Assembly: GCA_937992055.1 (NCBI GenBank)
Contig: CALKLQ010000047.1
Coordinates: 1 to 9,377 of the forward strand
Reading direction: 5' to 3'
Source of the DNA: an uncultured Clostridia bacterium
Lineage (GTDB): Bacteria > Bacillota > Clostridia > Christensenellales > UBA1242
Length of the DNA: 9,377 nt
The stretch's first letter is position 1, and every line of letters begins with the position of its first letter. The notes beneath the pieces are model-generated. The model was not told the DNA's origin and did no database searches. It worked only from the letters and a program-made list of their open reading frames with translations. Position numbers and translations under genes: made by a program. Below are positions 1 to 7,501 of the stretch, in pieces.

Positions 1-1384
1 CATCTAAATCTTTATCAGGATTCTCTTCTTTAATCTTCTCTCCAGCTCTGCGAATACGTTCTTTGCCAATCTCACAAAGGTTTTTATATCCAGCTTTATT
101 AGCTTCACTATCTTCTTCTGTCAATTCTGGTAATTGCACACAAATAAATTGTCTTTTACCGCTATCTTCCATATTCAATTCAAAAACAGCACTCGCTATT
201 GTCGCAGAGCCAGAAAAGAAATCTAAAACTATATCATTCTCATTTGTCGCAATTTTGAGCATTTCTTTGATATATGGCATTGGTTTAGGAGTATCAAATA
301 CAATATCTGTAAACAATTTTTTTATTTCATCTGAGGCATTAGCAGCATTCGAAACATTATCCCAAATTGTTTCTGGTATTTTTCCTTCATTTTCATATAT
401 AAACATTTTTCTATAAATGTTATCTCCACGAATTATAAGTTTGTCTTCTAAATCAAGTTTGGTTAGATTATCTTTACTAAATAGCCATAATCTTTCTGTA
501 AAATATTGTCCAGACTTAGTTGTGAAATCATATTTAACTCCACCTTGCGTTCCTCTCGCCCATGTGCCCAACATTCTGTATGGTCCTCTAGGATCGTTAT
601 CTGGATTTTTATATGCTTGTCTGGTTCCCTCATCTAAATCTAATCGGTTTGTATTAAAATTATATTTATTTTTTGCATAAACAAGTAAATATTCGTGAGA
701 TTTACTAAACCACTTTGCTGAATTATCACGACCTCTTTTTCTTTTCCACACAACACTGGCAATAAAATTATCTTCCCCAAACACATCATCACAAAGTTTT
801 TTTAGATTTGCATGCTCGTTATCGTCAATTGAAATGAATATTACTCCCTCATCTTTTAATAGTGTTCTTGCAAGTTTAAGTCGTGGATACATCATATTTA
901 GCCAGTTCGTGTGATATCTTCCATCGCTTTCTGCATTTGACTTTTGTGTTTGTCCTGTGATTTCTTTATAGTTCTTAAGATTATCTTCAAAATTATCTTT
1001 GTAAACAAAGTCGTGACCTGTGTTATATGGTGGGTCTATGTAAATCATTTTAATTCTGCTATTGTATGAATTTTGCAAAAGTTTAAGGACTTCTAAATTG
1101 TCGCCTTCAATATAAATATTTTTAGTTGTGTCCCAATTTTTGCTTTCTTCCTTGCAAGGTCGGAGTGTCCCAGTAGAACGCTTTTGTGCAAGTTTTGTGG
1201 CTTCTGTTTTTCCATTCCATACAAACGAATATTGTTCTTTATTGCGATTTATATTTTCGCCAAGTAAAAGTTCAAGTTCTTCAAAATCAATTTTATCTTC
1301 CTTTACTATGCTAGGAAAAAGTTCTTTTAGCTTTTCAATATTGTCTTTAACCAAATCTTTTGTCATTCCATCTAATTTTTCCAT
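1..1384 (-). CDS. mod: Type III restriction-modification system DNA methyltransferase (Mod), partial, C-terminus outside window
   Basis: By family, this is an S-adenosylmethionine-dependent, site-specific adenine DNA methyltransferase, the modification and recognition subunit of a Type III restriction-modification system. The minus frame is open from ATG at 1384 to the left edge, giving 461 codons with no stop. Motif order is that of a beta-class N6-adenine methylase: catalytic DPPYNTGHDF at about residues 117-126, a variable stretch that should hold the target-recognition domain (about 210-360), FDTPKP at 363-368, then the SAM-binding DFFSGSAT at 388-395. Family members usually have about 600-650 residues, so roughly the last quarter is missing. 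The start is supported by GTGAGGT (1390-1396) 5 nt upstream. A res (helicase/nuclease) gene would be expected further left but cannot be seen. A Type IIG-like or solitary methylase is possible. No long simple-sequence tract suggesting phase variation is visible in this part. Confidence 0.93.
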   Translation of the reverse strand, partial: MEKLDGMTKDLVKDNIEKLKELFPSIVKEDKIDFEELELLLGENINRNKEQYSFVWNGKTEATKLAQKRSTGTLRPCKEESKNWDTTKNIYIEGDNLEVLKLLQNSYNSRIKMIYIDPPYNTGHDFVYKDNFEDNLKNYKEITGQTQKSNAESDGRYHTNWLNMMYPRLKLARTLLKDEGVIFISIDDNEHANLKKLCDDVFGEDNFIASVVWKRKRGRDNSAKWFSKSHEYLLVYAKNKYNFNTNRLDLDEGTRQAYKNPDNDPRGPYRMLGTWARGTQGGVKYDFTTKSGQYFTERLWLFSKDNLTKLDLEDKLIIRGDNIYRKMFIYENEGKIPETIWDNVSNAANASDEIKKLFTDIVFDTPKPMPYIKEMLKIATNENDIVLDFFSGSATIASAVFELNMEDSGKRQFICVQLPELTEEDSEANKAGYKNLCEIGKERIRRAGEKIKEENPDKDLD

Positions 1385-1432
1385 TTCTTACCTCACTTCA
1401 AAGAATAACATAAAATTGTTTGTTTTTTTAAA

Positions 1433-1461
1433 AGGATAACATAACTAAGCTAAAATGTCAA
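1433..1461 (-). promoter_or_regulatory. Predicted sigma-A promoter of the Mod gene
   Basis: On the minus strand a perfect TTGACA (1456-1461) is followed by exactly 17 nt and TATCCT (1433-1438), preceded by TGT, which makes an extended -10 (TGnTATCCT). Transcription would start near 1426, leaving a leader of about 40 nt with the Shine-Dalgarno at 1390-1396. The -35 box begins 1 nt after the TGA stop of the upstream lysoplasmalogenase-like gene (1463-1465). No convincing terminator hairpin lies between the two genes, so readthrough from the upstream operon is also possible. Confidence 0.6.
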
Positions 1462-1462
1462 T

Positions 1463-2149
1463 TCAGACAAAGTATAGCGCAGAAGCTATCAATATTTGCC
1501 CAATGTAATAGAGAATTAAATTTGGATAGTAAAGTTTTCTATTCCAAGACTTTCCAAAATAAATAATTGATAGAACCAAATCAGAGGCAAAGAAAAAGGC
1601 AAAACCTATCAATAATAAAATGGAAAATGTAGACCAAGTCGAAATTGCAAGAACAATAGATTGTACAAAACTAGCACCAAGCAAAAAAGAGTAAATCGCC
1701 ACGTAAACTTTGCAATCGCCATAGTTAAGTTTTAACAATTTTTCTCCCAAAATCACCAAAATTGATATAACTAGTGCACCAGCTAGAGCTATATAAAATA
1801 ATTTAAAATTATTAGCAAAATTAAGTCCTAAAATAAAAAATATCTGCGCCAAAGAAAAGGTAGCCATACCAAATTTAATAACTTTTGATTTATTTTCAGG
1901 CTTAAACTCCAAAAGAGCCAAAAAAACATCTCCAAATATGCTCACAACAAGCCCTATCAACATAAATAATTTAAATAAGGTGATACCGCTTAAAAAAACA
2001 TTTACAAGCGCTAATATAAAAAATAGAAAGCTTGACAAACTTTTCAATATTAATGAAAGCCAAGGTTTTTCTTCATCTTGCCAAATTATAAATAAAGCGG
2101 CAGACAAAACAGCAAGTCCTAGTAATGCGTAAAAACAAATGTCATTCAT
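1463..2149 (-). CDS. YhhN/TMEM86-family integral membrane protein, putative lysoplasmalogenase
   Basis: This 228-residue, highly hydrophobic protein has about eight predicted membrane segments and almost no soluble domain. The YhhN/TMEM86 pattern is recognisable: a Lys-Ser stretch in the second segment (K36-S37), GDVFL at residues 73-77, SD at 189-190 within a helix, and YYIGQILIA near the C-terminus (214-222). Characterised members hydrolyse the vinyl-ether bond of lysoplasmalogens, releasing an aldehyde and a glycerophospho-alcohol; the two intramembrane Asp (here D74 and D190) are the likely active-site residues. Anaerobic Clostridia make plasmalogens, which fits, but the bacterial substrate is inferred. 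The ATG lies inside the end of rmuC (8-bp overlap), so translation is probably coupled. The Shine-Dalgarno AGGAGG (2156-2161) sits 6 nt upstream within the rmuC acidic tail codons. It is the last gene of the lepB operon. Confidence 0.8.
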   Translation of the reverse strand: MNDICFYALLGLAVLSAALFIIWQDEEKPWLSLILKSLSSFLFFILALVNVFLSGITLFKLFMLIGLVVSIFGDVFLALLEFKPENKSKVIKFGMATFSLAQIFFILGLNFANNFKLFYIALAGALVISILVILGEKLLKLNYGDCKVYVAIYSFLLGASFVQSIVLAISTWSTFSILLLIGFAFFFASDLVLSIIYFGKSWNRKLYYPNLILYYIGQILIASALYFV

Positions 2150-3398
2150 CTTCTTCCTCCTCTATAGGTGCATTTAAAAGAATGTCATCAGTGGAAACAT
2201 TTTGAAGTTTTCTTTCTATCGTCTTAGATTTTTTGGTAGCAAACTCAATTGTGGTTGACGCCTCACTCAATTTCTTTTGAGTTTTTTGCAAAAGACTGAC
2301 AAATTTTCCAAACTCCTGTTTGAATGTTCCCAGCAAGGACCAAATTTCAGATGAGCGCTTTTCAATAGAAAGTGTTTTAAAACCAAGTTGCAAACTAGAT
2401 AATAGTGCTGAAAGTGTAGTGGGACCACAAATTATAACCTTAAATTGTCTTTGAATTTCTTCCACTAAGCCCGCCTTTCTCAACACTTCGGCGTAAAGTC
2501 CTTCTAAAGCCAAATACATAATTGCAAAATCAGTAGTATTTGGAACATTGATATATTTCTCACTAATTTTTTTAGCCTCTTCTTTAACTCTTTTTTCAAG
2601 AGCCTTACTAAACTGCTCCACTAAGGCTAAATCGCCACGTTCACTAACCTCAACAAGACGTTGATAATCTTCAATAGGAAATTTAGCATCAATTGGCAAA
2701 AGAATTTGTTTGTCATCTTTTCCTGGAAGCATGACCGCAAAGTCGACCCTCTCCTGACTATTTAAAACTGTAGCAACATTGCTGGCATATTGATTAGGTG
2801 AAAGCATTTGCTCCAATAAATTCCCAAGTTGCACCTCACCAAAAACACCACGGGTTTTAACATTGGTCAACACCTTTTTCAAATCTCCAACACCTGTCGC
2901 AAGTGATTTCATCTCTCCAAGTCCCTCATAAACTTCCTGCAATCGTTTGTTAATAAGCTCAAACGACTGATTTAATCTTGTCTGCAAGTTGACATTTAAT
3001 TTCTCATCCACGGTTTGACGCATTTGTTCAAGCTTTGTTTCGTTGTCTTTTTGCAATTTTTCTAAGCCATTTGAAAGAACATTAGTTGCCTTTTCCAAAC
3101 GTTCCTCATTACTTTTCAAAATTTGTTCAAGTCTTACAACCTGTTGTTGATTATTTTCTCGATTAAGTGAGGCTATCTGGGATAAACTGTTGACCACATT
3201 ATCATTGTAATTTTTAATTGAACTCAGCATAAGCTCGAACATGTTTTTGTTTAAGTTAGCCTGCATTTCTATCGAAGTCTGAAGCTTGGTTAAATCTTGT
3301 TGTTTTCCCTTTCCGTTTTTAATTAGATAGATTAAAAGCACAAGTAAAATTAAACTCAAGCCACTTAAACAAAGACTAATTATCTCCCAAAAAGGCAT
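2142..3398 (-). CDS. rmuC: RmuC-family protein (DNA recombination limiting factor)
   Basis: A 418-residue protein with classic RmuC layout: an N-terminal membrane anchor (residues 5-27), a long charged coiled coil (about 35-175), and the RmuC domain with GVFGEVQLGNLLEQML (184-199), RVDFAVMLPG (217-226), PIDAKFPIEDYQ (235-246), a conserved NVPNTTDFAIMYLALEGLYAE run (284-304) and CGPTTLSALLSSLQLGF (324-340). Family knowledge: RmuC restrains DNA inversions and recombination at short inverted repeats in E. coli, and its core is related to the PD-(D/E)xK nuclease fold; the biochemical activity remains unclear. The protein ends in an acidic tail (EEEEDE). The start is well supported by GGAGGT (3404-3409) 5 nt upstream, which lies within cca; the two genes overlap by 23 bp. 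Length is typical of Gram-positive homologues. Confidence 0.95.
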   Translation of the reverse strand: MPFWEIISLCLSGLSLILLVLLIYLIKNGKGKQQDLTKLQTSIEMQANLNKNMFELMLSSIKNYNDNVVNSLSQIASLNRENNQQQVVRLEQILKSNEERLEKATNVLSNGLEKLQKDNETKLEQMRQTVDEKLNVNLQTRLNQSFELINKRLQEVYEGLGEMKSLATGVGDLKKVLTNVKTRGVFGEVQLGNLLEQMLSPNQYASNVATVLNSQERVDFAVMLPGKDDKQILLPIDAKFPIEDYQRLVEVSERGDLALVEQFSKALEKRVKEEAKKISEKYINVPNTTDFAIMYLALEGLYAEVLRKAGLVEEIQRQFKVIICGPTTLSALLSSLQLGFKTLSIEKRSSEIWSLLGTFKQEFGKFVSLLQKTQKKLSEASTTIEFATKKSKTIERKLQNVSTDDILLNAPIEEEEDE

Positions 3399-4629
3399 TT
3401 GCCACCTCCGTTAAAAGCTCTTCACGCTCATTCTTTATCTTTCCCTCAAACACCTTGTCCAAAAGCCCCGCAAGAATGTTGGAATACTTTTTTTGTGGCA
3501 ACTTAGGAAATTTTTCTTTTAAATCATTTCCATTTATCTTTAAGTCTTTTATCTGAATAGGAATTTTAAATTTATTAATATATTTATAAAAAAAGTTATA
3601 CTTTAAAAATAAAAATTTATTCTTTTTAACCAATATCCTTGAAATATCTTCAAAACTATTATAATAACGAAAAAAGAATTCTTTATTGCTCATTTTATTT
3701 AATGCGTCAAAATATCCACACACCACGTCGATAACATTCTTTGACCTTGATTTAGATAGCATAAGACCATCTTGAGAAAACTGGGTAGCAAGATAATAGG
3801 CAATACAATCGGGATTAAGAGAGTTAATAAGGTCAATCAAAAGCCCTTCAAATCGCTGATTACTACCTACTTTTTTCACCATTTTGTATCTTACATGACT
3901 CACGCTGTTAAATATATTTGGCCAAATGCCCAAATAGTTTAAAAGATTTAAACCTCTAAGATAGGCTTTTTTAGAAGAGGATTTATATCTCTCACTGCTA
4001 TTTAAAATTAACATAAGTTCATCATATTTTCTTTGACCAGAAATATCATTCAGGCGATATACCATTTTTTTTGCGGTCAAAAGGGTATCTCTTGAAATAG
4101 AAAAATTAAGTTCAGATGCAATTCTTATCATTCTAAGAATTCTAAGACCATCGTTTTCAAAAACATAGTCCGGACTTTCTAGACATCTTAATCTCTTCTT
4201 TTTAAGGTCATAAATTCCTGAATAAATGTCTATTACTTCTTCCTTTAAAATATTGTAATAAATAGCATTTATAGTAAAATCTCTTCGTTTTGCGTCTTCT
4301 TGAAGTTCCGAAATAAATTTAATTTTAGAAGGCGAATGCTCTCCGCCTTCTGGATAATATTCTTTTCTAAAAGTTGTATGTTCCCAAGTTTCTCCTTCAC
4401 AACTTACCAAAACTGTTCCTAACTTTTTTGACTTTTCTTTAATTATAAAATTACTGCCTTTACAAAGTTTTTCAAGTTCCAAAGGAGTGAGTTTTGAAGC
4501 AAGGTCAACATCTGTATCTTTTAAGCCTAAAATAGAATTACGCACAAAACCACCAACAATAAACATGTCAGCCTTTTTTTGCACAAGTTTTGCAAACTTT
4601 ATTAAATTTTCACTAACCTTTAATCGCAT
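3376..4629 (-). CDS. cca: Class II tRNA nucleotidyltransferase (CCA-adding enzyme / poly(A) polymerase family)
   Basis: By family, adds or repairs the 3' CCA end of tRNAs using CTP and ATP without a template, in the cytoplasm. The class II signature is complete in the N-terminal half of 417 residues: GGFVRNSILG (26-35), catalytic DTDVDLAS (38-45, metal ligands D40 and D42), EDAKRRDFTINAI (111-123), the ribose and base-binding neck ENDGLRILRMIRIASEL (158-174) and SGQRKYDELMLIL (197-209). The C-terminal body and tail are divergent, and no HD phosphohydrolase domain is visible. A CCA-adding rather than poly(A)-adding role is inferred, being the usual case in Gram-positives. The start overlaps the end of the DegV gene by 17 bp; the ribosome binding site AGGGA about 6 nt upstream is weaker than for neighbouring genes, suggesting translational coupling. 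The one tRNA in this window already encodes CCA, so here the enzyme may mostly act in repair. Confidence 0.92.
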   Translation of the reverse strand: MRLKVSENLIKFAKLVQKKADMFIVGGFVRNSILGLKDTDVDLASKLTPLELEKLCKGSNFIIKEKSKKLGTVLVSCEGETWEHTTFRKEYYPEGGEHSPSKIKFISELQEDAKRRDFTINAIYYNILKEEVIDIYSGIYDLKKKRLRCLESPDYVFENDGLRILRMIRIASELNFSISRDTLLTAKKMVYRLNDISGQRKYDELMLILNSSERYKSSSKKAYLRGLNLLNYLGIWPNIFNSVSHVRYKMVKKVGSNQRFEGLLIDLINSLNPDCIAYYLATQFSQDGLMLSKSRSKNVIDVVCGYFDALNKMSNKEFFFRYYNSFEDISRILVKKNKFLFLKYNFFYKYINKFKIPIQIKDLKINGNDLKEKFPKLPQKKYSNILAGLLDKVFEGKIKNEREELLTEVANAFLGDN

Positions 4630-5467
4630 CTTTTTCCCTATTTATAAAAAGCACTCCAAGTGTATCTTGTCCACAATGAGAACAAATAGTGCAACCCGCT
4701 TGAGTTTCATAAACCTCTTTAAATCCATAATCTTTTAGCATTTTAATAATTTTATCAGTACAAGCCACTCTAGAAGAATAGGTTACAAAAACTCTATTTA
4801 GATTTGGATTATTTTCGCTTAAAACATCATTACAGTAACGAATAAGCACATCATCTAATTTTCCCATGTATTTTTTAACAACTTCCATCTTGCCATCAAC
4901 AAGGGCAATTTTAGGCTTGATTTTAAGAAGATTTGCCCCTAAAAGAGCAACTCCAGAACATCTTCCACCTTTATGAAGATATTTCAAAGTGTTAATCACA
5001 AATGACGCTTGAACCCTCTCAACCTCTTGAGAAATAGAATTTACAATTTGTTTTATCTCCATATTAGCCCTAATTTTTTCCGCGCAAGATAGCACTAAAA
5101 GTCCAATTCCAGTCGAAAGACTTTTAGAGTCAATGACATAAACATTTTGGCAATTTTTCGCCGCCAATTCACAGTTTCCTACCGAACTTGTTATTCTAGA
5201 TGATAAGGTGATGTGTATAACGGCATCATAATCTTTTAAAATATTTTTGAAATAATCTTCATATTCACCCACAGTTAAAGCCGCAGTTTTTGGCAACACA
5301 CCATTTTTGTCCACATAATCAAACAATTTACTGGAAGAGAGTGAACCGTCATCTTGATACTCCTCATCGCCAAGTATCACGTGATAAGGTATTATCTTAA
5401 CATCGTATTTTTCAATTAACTCTTTTGATAAATCACAAGTACTTTCTGTTGAAACCGCAATTTTCAT
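4613..5467 (-). CDS. DegV family fatty-acid-binding protein (FakB-like)
   Basis: A 284-residue soluble protein of the usual DegV length. By family it binds one fatty acid in a buried pocket; characterised members (FakB) present it to the FakA kinase to make acyl-phosphate for phospholipid synthesis. Visible motifs: N-terminal VSTESTCDLS (5-14), the loop LPKTAALTVGEY (58-69), ITLSSRITSS near residues 86-95, VIDSKSLSTGIGLLVL, the signature YLHKGGRCSG, LLKIKPKIALVDGKM, and a C-terminal ICSHCGQDTLGVLF in place of the common HxGPG form. The pocket loop has TAAL where many members have TSQP, a subgroup difference rather than damage. No fakA is visible in the window. Starts with AAGGAG (5476-5481) 8 nt upstream, 17 nt after lepB. 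Clostridial genomes carry several paralogues, so the fatty acid preferred here cannot be told. Confidence 0.93.
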   Translation of the reverse strand: MKIAVSTESTCDLSKELIEKYDVKIIPYHVILGDEEYQDDGSLSSSKLFDYVDKNGVLPKTAALTVGEYEDYFKNILKDYDAVIHITLSSRITSSVGNCELAAKNCQNVYVIDSKSLSTGIGLLVLSCAEKIRANMEIKQIVNSISQEVERVQASFVINTLKYLHKGGRCSGVALLGANLLKIKPKIALVDGKMEVVKKYMGKLDDVLIRYCNDVLSENNPNLNRVFVTYSSRVACTDKIIKMLKDYGFKEVYETQAGCTICSHCGQDTLGVLFINREKDAIKG

Positions 5468-5484
5468 AAAATTTTCTCCTTTAA

Positions 5485-6186
5485 TTAAACTTTTTTAATG
5501 CCTAACGTATATAGCAAATATTGAAGCAAAAAAAATCTTTGTTCTTTAACAATAACCTCCACTTTTCCAATCAAACATTGCTTGTCAACTGAACCATAAT
5601 TAAAGCAATCAAAACTGGAAACTCGATTATCTCCAACATAAAAAATTTCATTTTCTCCTATTGCATAGAAAGCTATTCCATCAATAAATTCAATTTTTTC
5701 ACCTTTTGCAATCAGTCCTTGGAACCTTTCAAAAGCATATTCATTAACCTTGTCATTTTCCAAATAAAATTCGTCAAGTTCATAATAGGTGTTCAAACCT
5801 TTGGGAATTCTCGCAAGTTTTCTTATAACCTCACCATTATCATTTAATTTTGTAACAAAGCCAATTTTGTCACCACCACACCCCACTATTCTTTTAATAA
5901 CCGAATAGGTCTGACCATTTACAACTGCTATATCTCCCACCTCAACATCTGCATACTTATTAACATAAACCGCATCATTTAAACCATGAGTGTTAGCATT
6001 TAAAGTTGGCGACATTGAACCGTTTTTAACTATAAAATAAGCATGGGTTAAATAATTTATAGTTATCAAAATAAGAGCAAAAAATACAGCTAATACTAAA
6101 ATAATAATAGGAATGAAATCCCATTTTGTTTTTTTAATTATATTAGGATTATAAAGCGCTTTTGACTTTTTTATGCTCTTATTCAT
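5485..6186 (-). CDS. lepB: Signal peptidase I (type I leader peptidase, S26 family)
   Basis: By family, cleaves signal peptides from secreted preproteins on the outer face of the cytoplasmic membrane using a Ser-Lys dyad. The 233-residue protein has a short basic cytoplasmic N-terminus, one membrane anchor (about residues 24-47), the catalytic box NGSMSPTL (55-62, nucleophile S57), VYVNKYADVEVGDIAVV (73-89), the general-base box VIKRIVGCGGDKI (96-108, K98) and the structural box GDNRVSSFDC (185-194). The last box reads DCFNYG where DSRxWG is usual, a modest divergence. An insertion of about 60 residues between the K98 box and GDN box is within family range. The C-terminus (about 216-230) is hydrophobic and may touch the membrane. 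First gene of the leftward operon. No Shine-Dalgarno precedes the ATG, but no better start exists before the anchor; see the promoter at 6199-6227. Confidence 0.92.
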   Translation of the reverse strand: MNKSIKKSKALYNPNIIKKTKWDFIPIIILVLAVFFALILITINYLTHAYFIVKNGSMSPTLNANTHGLNDAVYVNKYADVEVGDIAVVNGQTYSVIKRIVGCGGDKIGFVTKLNDNGEVIRKLARIPKGLNTYYELDEFYLENDKVNEYAFERFQGLIAKGEKIEFIDGIAFYAIGENEIFYVGDNRVSSFDCFNYGSVDKQCLIGKVEVIVKEQRFFLLQYLLYTLGIKKV

Positions 6187-6198
6187 AATATGTTTAAT

Positions 6199-6227
6199 AT
6201 TATATCAAATTAAAAAATAAAGTACAA
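6199..6227 (-). promoter_or_regulatory. Extended -10 promoter of the lepB operon; near-leaderless start predicted
   Basis: On the minus strand a perfect extended -10, TGATATAAT (TATAAT at 6199-6204), lies 17 nt downstream of a weak -35 TTGTAC (6222-6227). Transcription would start near 6192, only about 6 nt before the lepB ATG at 6186. The bases just before the ATG (ATTAAACATATT) contain no Shine-Dalgarno, consistent with a leaderless or near-leaderless mRNA. This would be the promoter for the five-gene lepB to yhhN unit. Confidence 0.65.
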
Positions 6228-6313
6228 ATAAATCATGTTTAACCTTGAAATTTAGTGAAATATACGAAAAGCTTCGCGATTGTTTGACATTAAATTTTAT
6301 TATATTTGCTTTA

Positions 6314-6342
6314 TTGACAAAATTCGAGCTTTCGTTTAAAAT
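6314..6342 (+). promoter_or_regulatory. Strong sigma-A promoter of the metallophosphoesterase operon
   Basis: TTGACA (6314-6319, perfect) is followed by 17 nt and TAAAAT (6337-6342, 5 of 6 consensus). Transcription would begin around 6349, giving a leader of about 14 nt that contains the ribosome binding site AGAGAGG (6351-6357), 5 nt before the ATG at 6363. The 176-bp intergenic region is shared with the divergent lepB promoter, whose boxes lie about 90 bp away. No clear operator palindrome is seen between them. Confidence 0.72.
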
Positions 6343-6362
6343 GATTTCAAAGAGAGGAAGCT

Positions 6363-7499
6363 ATGGCAAAAAATCAACATGCTGAATGGCTCAAAGAAAA
6401 AAGAAAAAAATTGAACTTGGACAATGTAAGCTCCGATCCTCTTGTCGAGGCTACAATAACAAAAAGTAAAGCAGACGACCCTTCTTTTTTTAAGACCATC
6501 AATATTGATGCTCGCATGCACACTTCCATTATTTTGGCAGATTTTTCCGATGTTCACATAGGTGACCCAAATTGCGATTTGGAAAAATTTATAAGATGTT
6601 TAAAAAAGCTTAAGCAACTGAACAATTGCTATCTAATTTTTAATGGTGACATTTTAAATTTTGCAACAAGAAATAGTAAATCTAATCCTCTAGAGGACAT
6701 CGCTAATACAGCAGAACAACCAAAGATTATGATTAAAATAGGTTCTGATCCAGAAATTTTGGATATGATTGTTGCCTACATAAGCGGAAATCACGAGGGT
6801 GGCGACAGAACGCAAGACAATCTCCAAAATCCTTCTCATCTGATTACAACCGCTCTCGGCATTTATGAACTCACGGCAGACCACATGTGCCTATTACAAT
6901 TTAAAATCACCCCACCTGCCTCATTGGGGCTTAAAGAACCTGTAATTTTAAAATGCTTTTCAAGACATGGTGGCGGAAGAGGCTCCTCCCCACTTGATAT
7001 AACCATGTCAGGAACAAGGGTATACTCCAATGCAGACATAATTTTAACCGGGCACTACCACACTAATCAAGCTGGAGAAACAGCTATGGAATACTTCAAT
7101 CCAAAAACCAAACGCACTTGGTGGAAAAAAGTATACATAAAATCATCAAATTCGTTTTTAAATTATGCAAATTATGTAGCCAGCTCTGCCGCCTCATTTT
7201 CAAATACCGAGCCCTCCATATTACATGTTTCAATCGCTCCAAATTCAACCTTAAATGAAATTCCTTATTCAATGCGCAAAGATTATCCTTCATATGAATT
7301 TTCTTTCAGTGAAATTCAAATTGAAAGCCCAACTTTTGATGAACTTGTTAAGCATTATAACAAAAACTATGAATGTACTTATAGTTCAATGAAAATATTA
7401 AACGAACAGGCACTTGCCATAAAAAAAGTTTTAAAAGAATCTAATCAAATTAATAAAAATAAAAAAGCAGATGACAAAAATTTTAGTTTAGGGGAATAA
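6363..7499 (+). CDS. Calcineurin-like metallophosphoesterase with complete metal-binding motifs
   Basis: A 378-residue soluble protein without signal peptide or membrane segment. All five metallophosphoesterase motifs are intact and in order: SDVHIG (62-67, D63 and H65), NGDIL (94-98, D96), GNHE (142-145), SRHGGG (200-205, H202) and TGHYHT (229-234, H231 and H233). These should bind two metal ions and hydrolyse a phosphomono- or phosphodiester; the substrate (nucleic acid, nucleotide or other) cannot be read from the sequence. A basic N-terminal extension (about residues 1-50, with KEKRKK) precedes the catalytic domain, and a helical, Lys/Asn-rich tail follows it (about 330-378). First gene of a three-gene operon; its stop is 2 nt before a paralogue that lacks the catalytic residues. 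I do not recognise a named subfamily such as LpxH, CpdA, SbcD or YfcE, and its length and extra tail do not match them. Confidence 0.88.
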   Translation: MAKNQHAEWLKEKRKKLNLDNVSSDPLVEATITKSKADDPSFFKTINIDARMHTSIILADFSDVHIGDPNCDLEKFIRCLKKLKQLNNCYLIFNGDILNFATRNSKSNPLEDIANTAEQPKIMIKIGSDPEILDMIVAYISGNHEGGDRTQDNLQNPSHLITTALGIYELTADHMCLLQFKITPPASLGLKEPVILKCFSRHGGGRGSSPLDITMSGTRVYSNADIILTGHYHTNQAGETAMEYFNPKTKRTWWKKVYIKSSNSFLNYANYVASSAASFSNTEPSILHVSIAPNSTLNEIPYSMRKDYPSYEFSFSEIQIESPTFDELVKHYNKNYECTYSSMKILNEQALAIKKVLKESNQINKNKKADDKNFSLGE

Positions 7500-7501
7500 A
7501 G

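Noticed and set aside
317..323. A7 run in the methyltransferase coding strand as a possible phase-variation tract.
   Set aside because: Seven bases are common by chance in DNA this AT-rich and much shorter than the repeats of known phase-variable mod genes.
63..1439. Plus-strand reading frames of about 85-117 codons (63-416, 417-680, 1128-1439).
   Set aside because: They lie opposite the methyltransferase, which has clear motifs; they have no ribosome binding sites and Ser/Leu-rich composition typical of antisense frames in AT-rich genes.
6284..6312. A second perfect TTGACA (6284-6289) upstream of the phosphoesterase promoter.
   Set aside because: No acceptable -10 box lies 16-18 nt downstream; the nearby TATATT (6301-6306) is only 11 nt away.
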